61,201 nucleotides of DNA from Nocardioides sp. (GTDB lineage Bacteria > Actinomycetota > Actinomycetes > Propionibacteriales > Nocardioidaceae), in contig NZ_SSXI01000312.1 of the NCBI RefSeq assembly GCF_004803405.1, positions 1 to 61,201 of the forward strand, read 5' to 3'. Position 1 is the stretch's first letter, and every line of letters starts with the position of its first letter. The notes below the pieces were generated by a model. It was not told the origin of the DNA. It saw only the letters and a list, made by a program, of their open reading frames with translations, and ran no database searches. Below, one piece after another: positions 19,280 to 28,154 of this stretch. The position numbers and the translations under genes are program-made.

Positions 19280-20050
19280 TCAGCGGGGCAGCATGCGCTG
19301 GCCCGCGTCGATCCGGATGCACTCAGCGTTGAGGTAGGGGTTGCTCACGATGTGCCCGACGAGGGAGGCGAACTCCTCCGGGCGTCCCATGCGCTTGGGT
19401 TCGAGGATCATGTCTACCAATCGTTCTTGGACGTCTTCGCGCATACCGCTCACCATGCTGGTGGCGAACAGGCCGGGGGCGATGCAATTGACCCGCACGC
19501 CCTTGCCCGCGACATCGCGGGCCAGGGGGAGGGTCATGCCGACCACGCCGGCCTTGCTGGCGCTGTAGGCCGCTTGGCCCATCTGCCCGTCGAAGGCCGC
19601 ATCGGATGCCGTGTTGACCACAACTCCGCGCTCGCCGTTCTCGTCCGGAGCGTTGTCGAGCATCGCGGCGATGGTGACGCGGTTGAGGTTGAAGGTTCCG
19701 GTCAGGTTTACTGCCAGCGTCTTGGCGAACAAGTCGAGTTCTGCCGGGCCATTGCGGCCTACCACCTTGGCGGCCGGTGCGATACCGGCGCAGTTGACGT
19801 TCACGTGGATCGCGCCGAGCCGGTCAACCACTTGGTCGGCAGCGTTCTCCGCGGCCAGCGAGTCGGTGACGTCGAAGGCGAGGGCGAGAACGCGCTCCTT
19901 AGGCAAGCTGGCGGCGACCTCTTCGATGCGGGACTTGTCAGCGTCGACGAGTGCGACAGAGGCACCGCTCCCGGCCAAGAGCTCGGCCGTGGCACGGCCG
20001 AGGCCGGACCCGGCGCCGGTGACGACGGCGACTCGTTCGGCGATGCGCAT
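19280..20050 (-). CDS. SDR, 3-hydroxyacyl-CoA dehydrogenase type-2-like
   Basis: A 256-residue SDR. The cofactor loop is TGAGSGLG (11-18), the active-site Ser is in NTASDAAF (Ser149), and Tyr162/Lys166 form YSASK. The stretch NRVTIAAMLDNAPDENGERG, followed by VVVNTAS, is characteristic of the HSD17B10-like 3-hydroxyacyl-CoA dehydrogenases. It probably oxidises the 3-hydroxyacyl-CoA before thiolysis, although a secondary alcohol dehydrogenase role is possible. It is the first gene of the minus-strand run, with GAGAGGA before the ATG, and faces the divergent GAF-PucR regulator. Confidence 0.88.
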   Translation of the reverse strand: MRIAERVAVVTGAGSGLGRATAELLAGSGASVALVDADKSRIEEVAASLPKERVLALAFDVTDSLAAENAADQVVDRLGAIHVNVNCAGIAPAAKVVGRNGPAELDLFAKTLAVNLTGTFNLNRVTIAAMLDNAPDENGERGVVVNTASDAAFDGQMGQAAYSASKAGVVGMTLPLARDVAGKGVRVNCIAPGLFATSMVSGMREDVQERLVDMILEPKRMGRPEEFASLVGHIVSNPYLNAECIRIDAGQRMLPR

Positions 20051-20190
20051 CTCTGGTTCCTCTCGCAGGCGGACTTCCTAGGTCGCCCAAGCTACGGAGC
20101 GTTGGTGACATGGCACACTGATGATGTCCACACCTGTCCAGCCGATGTCGTGTGCAGATCTCACACCCGTGCGATGAGAGGTTCGCCAGC
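20051..20190. promoter_or_regulatory. Divergent promoter region between catabolic operon and its regulator
   Basis: These 140 bp separate the start of the SDR (minus) and of the GAF-PucR activator (plus). They must contain the promoter of the catabolic run and probably the activator binding site. I see short TGTCCACACCTGTCC-type near repeats around 20125-20140 but no clear consensus -10/-35 pair, as is usual for PucR-activated promoters. Confidence 0.5.
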
Positions 20191-22140
20191 ATGTCCAGCC
20201 AGCTCCCGGATCGCGAGCACTTTCCACTCGTGCATCCGACCGCCGCTGAAGGATTCGGCCTCGCGGTCCAAGACCTTCTCGACGCGATCAACGAGACCGA
20301 CCTGGGAAGGGTCGAGGGAGCCGCGCACACCCTCATCGACATCCTGCGTCCCACGTCGCCGGACGACGTCTTGGCGGGTCTCCGGCACGCCGCCCTCCGT
20401 GCCCACCAGGAAGCGGTCAACCGCCGTCGCCGCGTGAGCGAGCTGACCGCGCTGCACCAGATCGCGGTCGACCTCGCAGCGCTACGAGACCCCGACGAAG
20501 GGCTCCAAGCAATCGTGCGAGCCGCGCAGGCGGTCATCCCGTCCGCGGACGCGACCTACCTCCTGCTGTCTGAGGCGGGCACCGGATGGAACTACATCAA
20601 GGCGAGCGTCGGGCTCCAGAACCCGGACTTCATGAACGTGCGTGTGCACGACGGCTTCGGAATGGTGGCCCGGATCTACGAGACGAGGGCGCCACTGTGG
20701 ACGCGGAACTACGTGGAGTCGAACAGCTTCAAGCACGACAGCGTGGTCGACAAGTCCTTGGCGGAGGACGGCCTTCGATCGGTGCTCGGCATCCCGATCA
20801 TCCTTCAAGGCGTGCCCCAAGGCATCCTCTACGCCGCCAACCGCGTCGAGCGTGCGTTCTCTGCCGACGAGGTCGCTGTGCTTCAGCAGTTCGCTGACCT
20901 CGCCTCCATCGCGATCGAGAACACGCAGTACCTCGCAGGTCTGCGTCGTACAGCGGAGGACATCAACGAGGGGATGACCGCGGTAGAGCGCGCAGCCCAG
21001 CTCCACGCCGATCTCACGGCGCTCGTAGTCGGGGGCGCGGATATGGCCGACGTCCTAACTCCGATCAACAACGTCCTTCCCGGCGAGCTGCACCTGTTGG
21101 ACAGCGCTGACCAGGTGCTCGCCAGCACGAGCGACGATGACTTGGACGCCGACACCTTCACGCAGGTCCGCCTCAGCCAACGAGCCGGAACCGTGACGAC
21201 GGAGAAGACCGAGACCGGCTACCGACACGTGGTGGCGGTCGCCACCCCCACCGCGTACCACGGTGCACTCGTCCTGAAGTCCGAGTCGACTCTGACCGAT
21301 TTGGATCGGCGGACCCTCCAGCGCGCCGGCCACATCGTGGCGCTGCTCAAGATCCAGCAGCAGGCGCTCGTCGAGGCCGAGGTCCAGGTCCGCGGTGACT
21401 TCCTCCACGAGCTCCTCGAGACCCGGCAAGGGCTGTCCGACGCTGCCATGCTCCGCGCACACAGCCGCGGCATCGAGCTCAGCGGAGAGGTCGTCGTCGT
21501 CGCGGTCGCCGTGCCGAACGAGCGCCAACTCGCGGCCCGCCGCGCCATGTCCGACTATGCGAGCATTCGCTCCGGGGTCGGCGGAGAGCACAACGGGGTC
21601 GTGGCTGCGGTCTTCCCCGGCGAGGACGCCAAGCAGGTAGCCAACGACGTGCACAAGCGATTGCGCCGAGAGCTCGGCATTCCAGCGCTGGTCTGCGCAT
21701 CCAGGCCGGTCGACGGCGCCAGCGGCGCTGTCTGCGACGCCTTTATCGAAGCTCGCCGTTGCGCCACCATGTTGCGAGGTCTCGGCACCGAGTCCAGAGC
21801 GGTGACGACGAGCGAGTTGGCGATCTTCAGCCTTCTGTTCACACCGGGTCGCGAGCACGAGCTCAATCTCTTCATCGAGCACACTCTCGGCCCCCTCACC
21901 CGATACGACCAGTCTCAGAACGCGCAGCTGGTCGACACCGTGTCCGCGTACTTCACAAATGGCTTGAACGTCGCCAGGACCGCACGCGCCCTGTTTGTCC
22001 ACGCGAACACAGTGGTCAAGCGGCTAGAACGCGTCACCGACGTGCTCGGCGAGGACTGGCAGGACGAGCCCAACGCCACCCGACTGCGGGTTGCGCTGCT
22101 CTTCCACTCCTACGTCGACGGATCTCCCGTCTGGGAATGA
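20191..22140 (+). CDS. GAF domain-containing PucR/CdaR-family transcriptional activator
   Basis: A 649-residue protein. A GAF-type sensor domain spans about 75-245, with AGTGWNYIKASVG, VHDGFGMVARIYET and a region GIPIILQGVPQGILYAANR. A middle CdaR/GGDEF-like region follows. The C-terminal HTH (about 590-649) has YFTNGLNVARTARALFVHAN, then TVVKRLERV. The divergent position suggests that it senses a pathway compound and activates the minus-strand operon. The ATG at 20191 with GAGAGG upstream is chosen over the GTG at 20152. A second, decayed copy of the same HTH lies at 2340-2519. Confidence 0.9.
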   Translation: MSSQLPDREHFPLVHPTAAEGFGLAVQDLLDAINETDLGRVEGAAHTLIDILRPTSPDDVLAGLRHAALRAHQEAVNRRRRVSELTALHQIAVDLAALRDPDEGLQAIVRAAQAVIPSADATYLLLSEAGTGWNYIKASVGLQNPDFMNVRVHDGFGMVARIYETRAPLWTRNYVESNSFKHDSVVDKSLAEDGLRSVLGIPIILQGVPQGILYAANRVERAFSADEVAVLQQFADLASIAIENTQYLAGLRRTAEDINEGMTAVERAAQLHADLTALVVGGADMADVLTPINNVLPGELHLLDSADQVLASTSDDDLDADTFTQVRLSQRAGTVTTEKTETGYRHVVAVATPTAYHGALVLKSESTLTDLDRRTLQRAGHIVALLKIQQQALVEAEVQVRGDFLHELLETRQGLSDAAMLRAHSRGIELSGEVVVVAVAVPNERQLAARRAMSDYASIRSGVGGEHNGVVAAVFPGEDAKQVANDVHKRLRRELGIPALVCASRPVDGASGAVCDAFIEARRCATMLRGLGTESRAVTTSELAIFSLLFTPGREHELNLFIEHTLGPLTRYDQSQNAQLVDTVSAYFTNGLNVARTARALFVHANTVVKRLERVTDVLGEDWQDEPNATRLRVALLFHSYVDGSPVWE

Positions 22141-22167
22141 TGTGGGGAGACTCGAAGGAGCTGAGTG

Positions 22168-22240
22168 ATGACCACGATCTTGGCACCCCGCATCACGCCC
22201 GCTCTCGTTACAAGCGTCGTACAAACAGTCCAGAGACCTT
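22168..22240 (+). pseudogene. N-terminal stub of a gene cut by an IS fragment
   Basis: Twenty-seven bp after the regulator stop, a strong ribosome site (AAGGAGCTGAGTG) leads into ATG and about 24 plausible codons (MTTILAPRITPALVTSVVQT). The sequence then becomes IS5-family DNA. The stub is probably the start of the gene that once followed the regulator. The product is not recognisable. Confidence 0.45.
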
Positions 22241-22597
22241 GTTGGCCCCCTGGGTGTGAACCGGCTCGGACCGGGACGCCCGCGCACCCGACCCGATGCG
22301 CTGCTCGGCGACAAGGCCTACTCCTCGCGCGACAACCGCGCGCTGCTGCGTGCCCGCGGGATCAAGACCGTGATTCCGCAGCCGCCGGACCAGATCGCCC
22401 ACCGCCGGCGTCGCGGTCCGGCCGGCGGCAGGCGACCGAGCTTTGACGAAGACGCCTACAAGGGCCGCAACGTCATCGAGAGGTCCTTCAACGAGCACAA
22501 GCAATGGCGCGGGATCGCCACCCGCTACGACAAGCTCGCAGCCGTCTATCGAGGGGCCGTCGTGCTACGCCCCATCACCCTCTGGCTCGCGACTTAG
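22241..22597 (+). mobile_element. IS5-family transposase fragment (C-terminal third)
   Basis: The frame encodes the last 110 or so residues of an IS5-type DDE transposase: GPGRPRTRPDALLGDKAYSS, then the Glu region ERSFNEHKQWRGIATRYDKL. The catalytic Glu (ViER) is present, but the N-terminal part with the first Asp is missing, and no terminal repeat can be recognised at the left junction. It is a scar, not a functional element. The truncation of the upstream gene start suggests insertion followed by deletion. Confidence 0.8.
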
Positions 22598-22610
22598 GAG
22601 ACACGCCCTA

Positions 22611-22697
22611 GCGCAACTGGACCCGTCCGAACGTGGTGTCGTCCTCAGCGATCTGCAGCCCATCATCGACGGGCTGCGGGAACACGGCATGGGTTAA
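22611..22697 (+). pseudogene. C-terminal tail resembling a MarR-type regulator
   Basis: Twenty-eight codons, AQLDPSERGVVLSDLQPIID followed by GLREHGMG and a stop, follow the IS scar. The pattern of a final helix with LDPxER is common at the end of MarR-family regulators. It probably survives from a gene that regulated the neighbouring Rossmann oxidoreductase. This assignment is weak because it rests on a very short tail. Confidence 0.35.
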
Positions 22698-22766
22698 CAC
22701 GGACCGACGGATGAGACGGGAGTGACGAGGCTTCTCAGCGGTGGTGGTGGGACGGTCGACTGGCGG

Positions 22767-23399
22767 TCAGCGGACGGCGAAGCCGCCGGTCCAGCCGATC
22801 TTCTCGGCGGCGGCGAGGGTGATTTGGAGGAAGCCGAGTGCCTCGAGCTCACGGGCGCGGCGCAGGGAGCCGGCGTCGATCACGCGCAGGCCACCGGCAG
22901 TGACCAGGTCGGCCAGGGTCGCCTTGGCCGCGGCGTCGTCGCCGGCGACCAGAATGGTGGTGGGCTCACCGGCGAGCTCACCGGAGGCCAGCGTCGCGGC
23001 GAAGTTCGTGCTGAAACCTTTAAGGACGCGGGAGTCCGGCAGCGCGGCGGCGATCTCGGCAGCCGCCGAGGAGTCGGCCGGCACGGTGAGGGCGTCGAGG
23101 GTCTCGAAGTCAACGGGGTTGGTGATGTCGACGACAATCTTGCCGGCCAGCTGGTCGCTGCGCTCAGCCAGGACCTGGGCTACGGCCGAGGAGGGGACGG
23201 CGAGGACGACGACGTCGCCCGCGACTGGGCTGCTGGCGTCCTCGCGGCCGAGCAGCTGCACGCCGTTGCCGCCCCTCTCGATGACGCTGGCGATCGCGGC
23301 GCCCATGTTGCCGGTGCCAAGGATGGTGACGGTGTCGACTCGCATCGTGTTCGGGTCAGTGCTGCTCGTAGATGGTGTGGTGAAGGTCTCGGCGGTCAT
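22767..23399 (-). CDS. NADPH-dependent F420 reductase-like Rossmann protein
   Basis: A 210-residue protein with a dinucleotide-binding start, VTILGTGNMGAAIASVIERG (residues about 24-43). It also has the family segments VVLAVPSSAVAQVL, GKIVVDITNPVDFETLD, GFSTNFAATLASGE and a C-terminal LQITLAAAEKIGWTGGFAV. This is the F420H2:NADP oxidoreductase (Npd/Fno) family architecture, although many actinobacterial members are only annotated as NAD(P)-binding proteins. It could supply or recycle F420H2 for the LLM enzyme of the cluster. It is intact, convergent with the MarR-like tail, and flanked by remnants on both sides. Confidence 0.8.
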   Translation of the reverse strand: MTAETFTTPSTSSTDPNTMRVDTVTILGTGNMGAAIASVIERGGNGVQLLGREDASSPVAGDVVVLAVPSSAVAQVLAERSDQLAGKIVVDITNPVDFETLDALTVPADSSAAAEIAAALPDSRVLKGFSTNFAATLASGELAGEPTTILVAGDDAAAKATLADLVTAGGLRVIDAGSLRRARELEALGFLQITLAAAEKIGWTGGFAVR

Positions 23400-23670
23400 G
23401 TGTCGCTCCTAGCAGTAGTTGAGATGGCACGGGTCACGACATTCGCCCCAAGAGGTTCGATGCGCACACCCGGTTCGTCCGACGATGCCGACGTCCGCCG
23501 GCGTTCGGATCCGTGATGCCCCTAGCCGATGCCCTAGTGAAGTGGCCTGCGTAGGCCCATGCGGGCTTCGATGATCGCCTTCTGACGTTGCCGTCAGGCG
23601 TCGCGGACCGGGGTCGCTACTGGGGTGTCCACGGATTCGACGGACCGGGCCGAGACCCGACGCTTGCGAC

Positions 23671-23995
23671 ATGACCGAGACACCTACTTTGCAGCGCAAC
23701 GGCCGCGTGACCGGTCCGACGCCGTACGGCGGCTTCGGCCCGATGCCGATCGCAGGCGAGTGGCGGGGCGGCTCGAGCGGTCGCCATGCCACCGACAAGG
23801 ATCCTGGAGGGGCTCGACCCTGCTCGGCATCCCGCTCGCGAGTGTGGCGGAACTCGATCTCGCCTTCGCAGATCATGCTGACCCGTCACGACGCGACCGG
23901 CAACCACAACCCGAACACCGCCTTCAGAGATGCGAAGACGTCCGGCCCGGACCGCTACGGAGGCGCGTGGGGGATCGAGGAGTTCATCCCAGCGC
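23671..23995 (+). pseudogene. Aldehyde dehydrogenase reduced to both ends
   Basis: From ATG 23671 the frame reads as an aldehyde dehydrogenase N-terminus (TPYGGFGPMPIAGEWRGGSS). It continues in the next frame (about 23815-23880) as LLGIPLASVAELDLAFADHAD. After that, HNPNTAFRDAKTSGPDRYGG, then AWGIEEF, matches the family's last residues before the stop. About 400 central residues, including the catalytic Cys and Glu, are gone. It has one frameshift and one very large internal deletion. Confidence 0.65.
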
Positions 23996-24208
23996 TGGGC
24001 GGCGTGCGCGCACTCCCTCGGCGCGCTGCCGTGTCAGACCGCCGGGCCGCGCACATGCCGGAAGCGACCGCCGCTGCGTTCACTCCTCGCAATCAGCGAA
24101 TACCCGACCACCACGTCCACAACCACGACCAGTGGGTCCACATCGACTAGACCCGCGACGGGGACTTCGACCCCGCGGCAGCCACAGCCAAAGAAGGGAG
24201 ATTAGGAA

Positions 24209-24409
24209 ATGGACACCGAGGCCGATTCAGCGACCGCTAAGAGGCTGCGCTCGATTCTCCTCGAGTTGGCCCGCAACCACGACCATGCCGCCGCCACTGG
24301 AGCCGCCGCAACACCCTACTGGGAAGCCTGTCCTCCCTCTGTCATCGGGCACCGCGCGGCCGCCGCCGCACTGCGCGATGAGGCCAACCATTTCCTCGAC
24401 GAAGGCTGA
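24209..24409 (+). CDS. Small hypothetical protein (66 aa)
   Basis: A 66-residue, Ala-rich helical protein beginning MDTEADSATAKRLRSILLEL and ending in DEANHFLDEG. It has a good ribosome site (AAGGGAG 8-10 nt before ATG), which none of the other frames nearby has. There is no signal peptide, membrane segment or known motif. It stands alone between degenerate regions, so whether it is expressed is unclear. Confidence 0.5.
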   Translation: MDTEADSATAKRLRSILLELARNHDHAAATGAAATPYWEACPPSVIGHRAAAAALRDEANHFLDEG

Positions 24410-25405
24410 GAAGAGCTGACCTGCCGAGGGCCAGCCAACTCTGCTCCATCTCGGAAAGCCATTGGCACCTCTTGTAGTCACCCGCGAGTTCCAACAACCG
24501 TGGACTGAAGGGTCCGAACGAGATGCACACTACGCAGACTGGATCAACATGACGAGCGAGAGGTACGAGCACGCGTCCACCGGCGCGGCAAGTGCGGCGA
24601 CGCCTGCGATGATTGTTCGGGAAACGCCCAGGACAAGAGTGAGCGCACTCACCGCGACCAGGGAACGAAGCCGGGTCGGGGACGTCAGCCGGCTGGCCGG
24701 TCCTAGCGACGCAGAACTTCTGGGCGGGCACGTGGACGATCTACAGCGTACCTGTCTCAACTCCCACGTGCCGGGGATCGCTTCTGCTGTAGGGGCGTTC
24801 AGTTGGTGGGCCCTTCTCCAACACGGCGCTCTAGGAGCATACTTCCCGATCGACGGTGGACAGCAGCTCGCCTCGGCGTTGGAGTCCACTCCAGTGGGCA
24901 GAGCTGTCATCGAACAGGTCGCAAGCTGACGCTTGCCTCGTTCCGCCGCGGGTGGCGAAACAGCCTCTACTCGGCGATCCGCGGATAAACGAATGGGACT
25001 GCACCGCGTTCTCAAAGACCCGACCGGATTCCTGGTTGATGTGCGCGCATCGGCTGCTGGCGGCGCTGTCCGGATAGTTCCGGCTCGGCGATCTCCCCAA
25101 CGTGCGACGACCCCGGTTGCGTAAGTGCGGCACGGTTTGGCGCATCAAGGAGTGGCATGGAGATCTCTCGTCTCCCAGAAGCGCTGTACCACTCCCTCGC
25201 CCTCTGCCTAGAGAGCGCAGACCGCGCGGCGGGGCGGCAAGGACTCGGCGGCCCTCCCTCCCCGAGTCGCACACCACGGAGTCCTACACCCAGCGCACTC
25301 CTGCCTCGGGCGGTTCACGCATAAGGCGCACGCCGACCACCCAGAACGGTTTCTGGGTCACAATGCTCGGCACAAACCGGAATCGCTCACTCGGCGTCAC
25401 CGTGA
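24410..25405. other. About 1 kb without a convincing gene
   Basis: Several frames of 60-160 codons are open on both strands, for instance 24462-24929 (+) and 24530-25015 (-). They overlap antiparallel, have no ribosome sites and show no family motif. The base composition is less GC-skewed by codon position than in the flanking genes, which fits decayed sequence between mobile-element scars. Confidence 0.45.
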
Positions 25406-25800
25406 GCCACGTCCACTGGCTTGCCCTGCCGACACTGCGCGGTCTCGCTGGCAGATGAGCCACATCTCCTCCTGGAGGTGGACCACATCGTGCCCGTCTC
25501 TAAGGGCGGCCTCTCAACGCCGGAAAACCTTCAGACTCTCTGCTGGCGTTGCAACCGCCGCAAGTCGAACAAGTCTCCGCAGACCGCCACTCCTCGGCTC
25601 GCACCAAAACTCGCACCCTCGACCGCAACCGAGGTCGCGCCCGACGTGGTGCACACGGAGGCCCCTGCCGTCGTGGCGCCACAGTCCGCCAACGTCAACG
25701 TCGAGGGGCAGCTAGTGAAACTCCGCGAGCTGTACGACGCAGGCCTCTTCACGGACGCGGAGTACGAAGCTAGAAGGCAATCCTGCTCGACCGCCCGTAG
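25406..25800 (+). pseudogene. HNH endonuclease with SHOCT tail, damaged at both ends
   Basis: The frame contains a zinc-HNH core: CRHC, then LEVDHIVPVSKGGLSTPENL and TLCWRCNRRKSNK. After a Pro/Ala linker comes a SHOCT-like C-terminal helix pair (GQLVKLRELYDAGLFTDAEY). No ATG or ribosome site precedes CRHC, because an in-frame TGA lies at 25403-25405; only a TTG at 25421 is available. At the 3' end the expected ending LLDRP-stop is found one frame away, ending at 25800, so a single-base indel near 25775 is likely. The extension of the original frame to 26047 runs into the antisense of the next gene. Confidence 0.6.
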
Positions 25801-25966
25801 GACTGCACTCCTCACCTCGGGTCCATTTGGCGCCCTGCCGATCTCCCGGCGACCCGCGCGAAGTAGTCCGCGTGGACCAAATCACACAACCGATTCTGCC
25901 GCGAGTCTCCCCGTCTGCGAGGGCAGGAGACCGCTCGGCGAACTGCTCACTCCCAGGGCCGGGTGC

Positions 25967-27973
25967 CTATTCGTGCAGCACCGCGGCATCGCGCCACGCC
26001 TCTTCAGACTTGGGGAGGGTGAGGCCGAGACCGGACCGGAAGTCTGACCGGGTCCGACCTGCGCGACGTGCGGTGGCGGCTTTCTCCGCGACGGCGGCCC
26101 GGGCGGGGTCTGTCGTCGGGTCGTCGTAGAACTTGCCGTCGCGGAGCATCGTCTTGACCGTTTCGGCACCGAGACTCATTCGCTCGCCGATTTCGGCCCG
26201 GCTTAGGCCCTGCCGCTGGAGGTCGACGGCCTCCGAACAGCGCGCGACACGGTCCTGCTGCAACTGGCCGTTGAAGGCATTGCGACCGCGGTCGTCGATG
26301 GGGACCACCTGGTGGCCCGTGGCTTTCTCATACGCGTCGATGAGCTCCTGGTGCAGGCGCCCACGCGTTCCCACTTCGTATCCGCTGGCGCGGGCCCAGG
26401 CCCGAACGTCGGCTGGCGTGGGACCCGTCGTAGAAGGACTCGACCGTGGGCGAGTGAGCGAGTCCCCGGTGACGCCCTCTGCGTGCTGAGGCGTCGGCGC
26501 CTTCGGGGTCGTCGGCACCGGCTTGGAGGAGCGTGCAAGAGCTGGCTGGAGATGGGCGAGAAGCACTGCGTACGTGGCCGGCTGGACGGTTCTTGTTCCG
26601 GATTCACGAGCCTTCTCGGCCTTGGTGCCTTCAAAGGTGCCGTCGGTGACAAGCATGGCGGTCTTCGCTGACACCGCACCGATGATGCGAACGCCAAGCC
26701 TCTCTGACTCCCACTCAAGCCGGGCACGCAAGGTGTCCTCGCAGCCAGTGAAGACCACCTTGTCCCCCACGCGCAGCGGCGTGCCATGCGGCCAGTCGGT
26801 CGGCAACTCCTTCAAAAAGGTTGACAGCCTCTGGTTGCGGGCGTTCTCGGCCCGATCGAGTAACGCGGGGATGACCTTCTGGTTCACGCCAAGCAAGTCG
26901 GCGATCTGCTGGAGTTCGGCACGCTCGGCGCGACTCACCTTCCCGTCGTCGAGTGCGGCATGCGCGAGGGTCAGCACGAACGCTCGGTTCGCTGCAGCGA
27001 CGTCGTCATCTGTCAGTTGCACAGCTTCGGCGATCGCGGCCAACTCGTCGGCTTCCTCGGTAGTCACTTCACCGTCTTCGAGGACCTCAGCCAACTTCTC
27101 CAGGTAGGCCAGAGCACCCGAAGGAGCGCCTTCGTCGAGCGCGTCAACGAGGGAGAACCGTTCGATGATCTCAACGAGTGCCTGCGGCACCGGCGCGGCT
27201 GCCTGCCGTGCCATCACAGTCTGGGCCCGCGGCGAGACCCTGTTTCTCTCCGGGATGAACACGGACGGCGCTCTTGAGGGGGCAGTCGGCCACGAGATGG
27301 CCATCGCCGAGCCCGGAAGCTCGACGTGCTCCCGCAACGGAGCACGTCCGATGTGGGGGTGCATGAACATCGCCAGCAGGCCAGCGGTGGCGCGTGCGTC
27401 CCCGAGTGCGGAGTGAGCGCTCGTCAGTGGCGCTCCCACGGCCCAGCAACAGTCCGTCAGCCTGCGGCGGTCCAGACTCGGCAAGTGATACTCGGAGGCC
27501 TCCAGGGTGCACAGCGCCGGCACGAACGGGAGGTCCCAACCAGCCCGCCGGTACTCGGCCCGCAGGAACGAGAGGTCAAACCTTGCGTGATGCGCGGCGA
27601 TCGCCGCGCCCCGCAGCCGGTCGTTGAGCTCGACGACCACTTCAGAGAACGTCGGCGCATGAGCAACGTCAGCGTCACGAATGCCATGGATGTGGGTGGC
27701 GCCGACCGGCCCCTGCGGATTGATTCGAGTCGCCCACTCATCGACAACTCGCCCCCAGGGGTCCGTGGTGACGACCGCAACTTCCAAGACCCGATGCTGG
27801 TTCGGCGATAGCCCCGTTGTCTCGACGTCGATCACAGCGAATCGCGCCTCCGAAGCGACTGACAGCGGAGGCGTTTCGGTTAGCAACGGAGTGCTAGGAA
27901 GCGGACGCCGAGCCGACGAGCCATGCGAGGCTGCGGCGTGACGGTTCGTGCGGAACCTGTCGAAGAAACCCAT
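25967..27973 (-). CDS. DEDDh exonuclease-TerB-BRCT-Lsr2-HTH multidomain protein
   Basis: A 668-residue protein with five recognisable modules. Residues 44-205 are a DnaQ-type 3'-5' exonuclease with all DEDDh residues (Asp49, Glu51, Asp133, His187, Asp192). Residues 275-375 are a TerB-like helical, acidic metal-binding domain (DGEVTTEEADELAAIAEA). Residues 400-475 form a BRCT domain (GDKVVFTGCEDTLRARLEWE). Residues 517-552 match the Lsr2 C-terminal DNA-binding fold (ADVRAWARASGYEVGTRGRL). Residues 575-615 form an HTH (RQGLSRAEIGERMSLGAETV). It probably degrades or edits DNA at AT-rich or xenogeneic sites. The ATG at 27973 has GGAG upstream, and it is divergent from the NERD gene. Confidence 0.85.
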   Translation of the reverse strand: MGFFDRFRTNRHAAASHGSSARRPLPSTPLLTETPPLSVASEARFAVIDVETTGLSPNQHRVLEVAVVTTDPWGRVVDEWATRINPQGPVGATHIHGIRDADVAHAPTFSEVVVELNDRLRGAAIAAHHARFDLSFLRAEYRRAGWDLPFVPALCTLEASEYHLPSLDRRRLTDCCWAVGAPLTSAHSALGDARATAGLLAMFMHPHIGRAPLREHVELPGSAMAISWPTAPSRAPSVFIPERNRVSPRAQTVMARQAAAPVPQALVEIIERFSLVDALDEGAPSGALAYLEKLAEVLEDGEVTTEEADELAAIAEAVQLTDDDVAAANRAFVLTLAHAALDDGKVSRAERAELQQIADLLGVNQKVIPALLDRAENARNQRLSTFLKELPTDWPHGTPLRVGDKVVFTGCEDTLRARLEWESERLGVRIIGAVSAKTAMLVTDGTFEGTKAEKARESGTRTVQPATYAVLLAHLQPALARSSKPVPTTPKAPTPQHAEGVTGDSLTRPRSSPSTTGPTPADVRAWARASGYEVGTRGRLHQELIDAYEKATGHQVVPIDDRGRNAFNGQLQQDRVARCSEAVDLQRQGLSRAEIGERMSLGAETVKTMLRDGKFYDDPTTDPARAAVAEKAATARRAGRTRSDFRSGLGLTLPKSEEAWRDAAVLHE

Positions 27974-28154
27974 GTGTACTCCGAGAGCTGAGGCGAGAGG
28001 TTACCCATGCTGGCATCCACGTCCGGCCATGTCCGAAGAATGCGATCACCATCGCCCGACGCCGGGCGTCACATCACGTGCGCCGGGGCTGAGCCTGGAG
28101 TCAGGAACTTTGTTCTCCCTGCCCATCACTCCAGTTGGTTGCACACTCCTTGCT

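Noticed and set aside
24462..25015. Overlapping antiparallel frames of about 155 codons
   Set aside because: They have no start signals, motifs or coding-like third positions, and they contradict each other.
28053..28068. A short GC hairpin (cgcccg-acgc-cgggcg) between exonuclease and NERD genes
   Set aside because: The arms are only 6 bp, no T-run follows, and the location between divergent starts does not suit a terminator. Such hairpins are expected by chance at this GC content.
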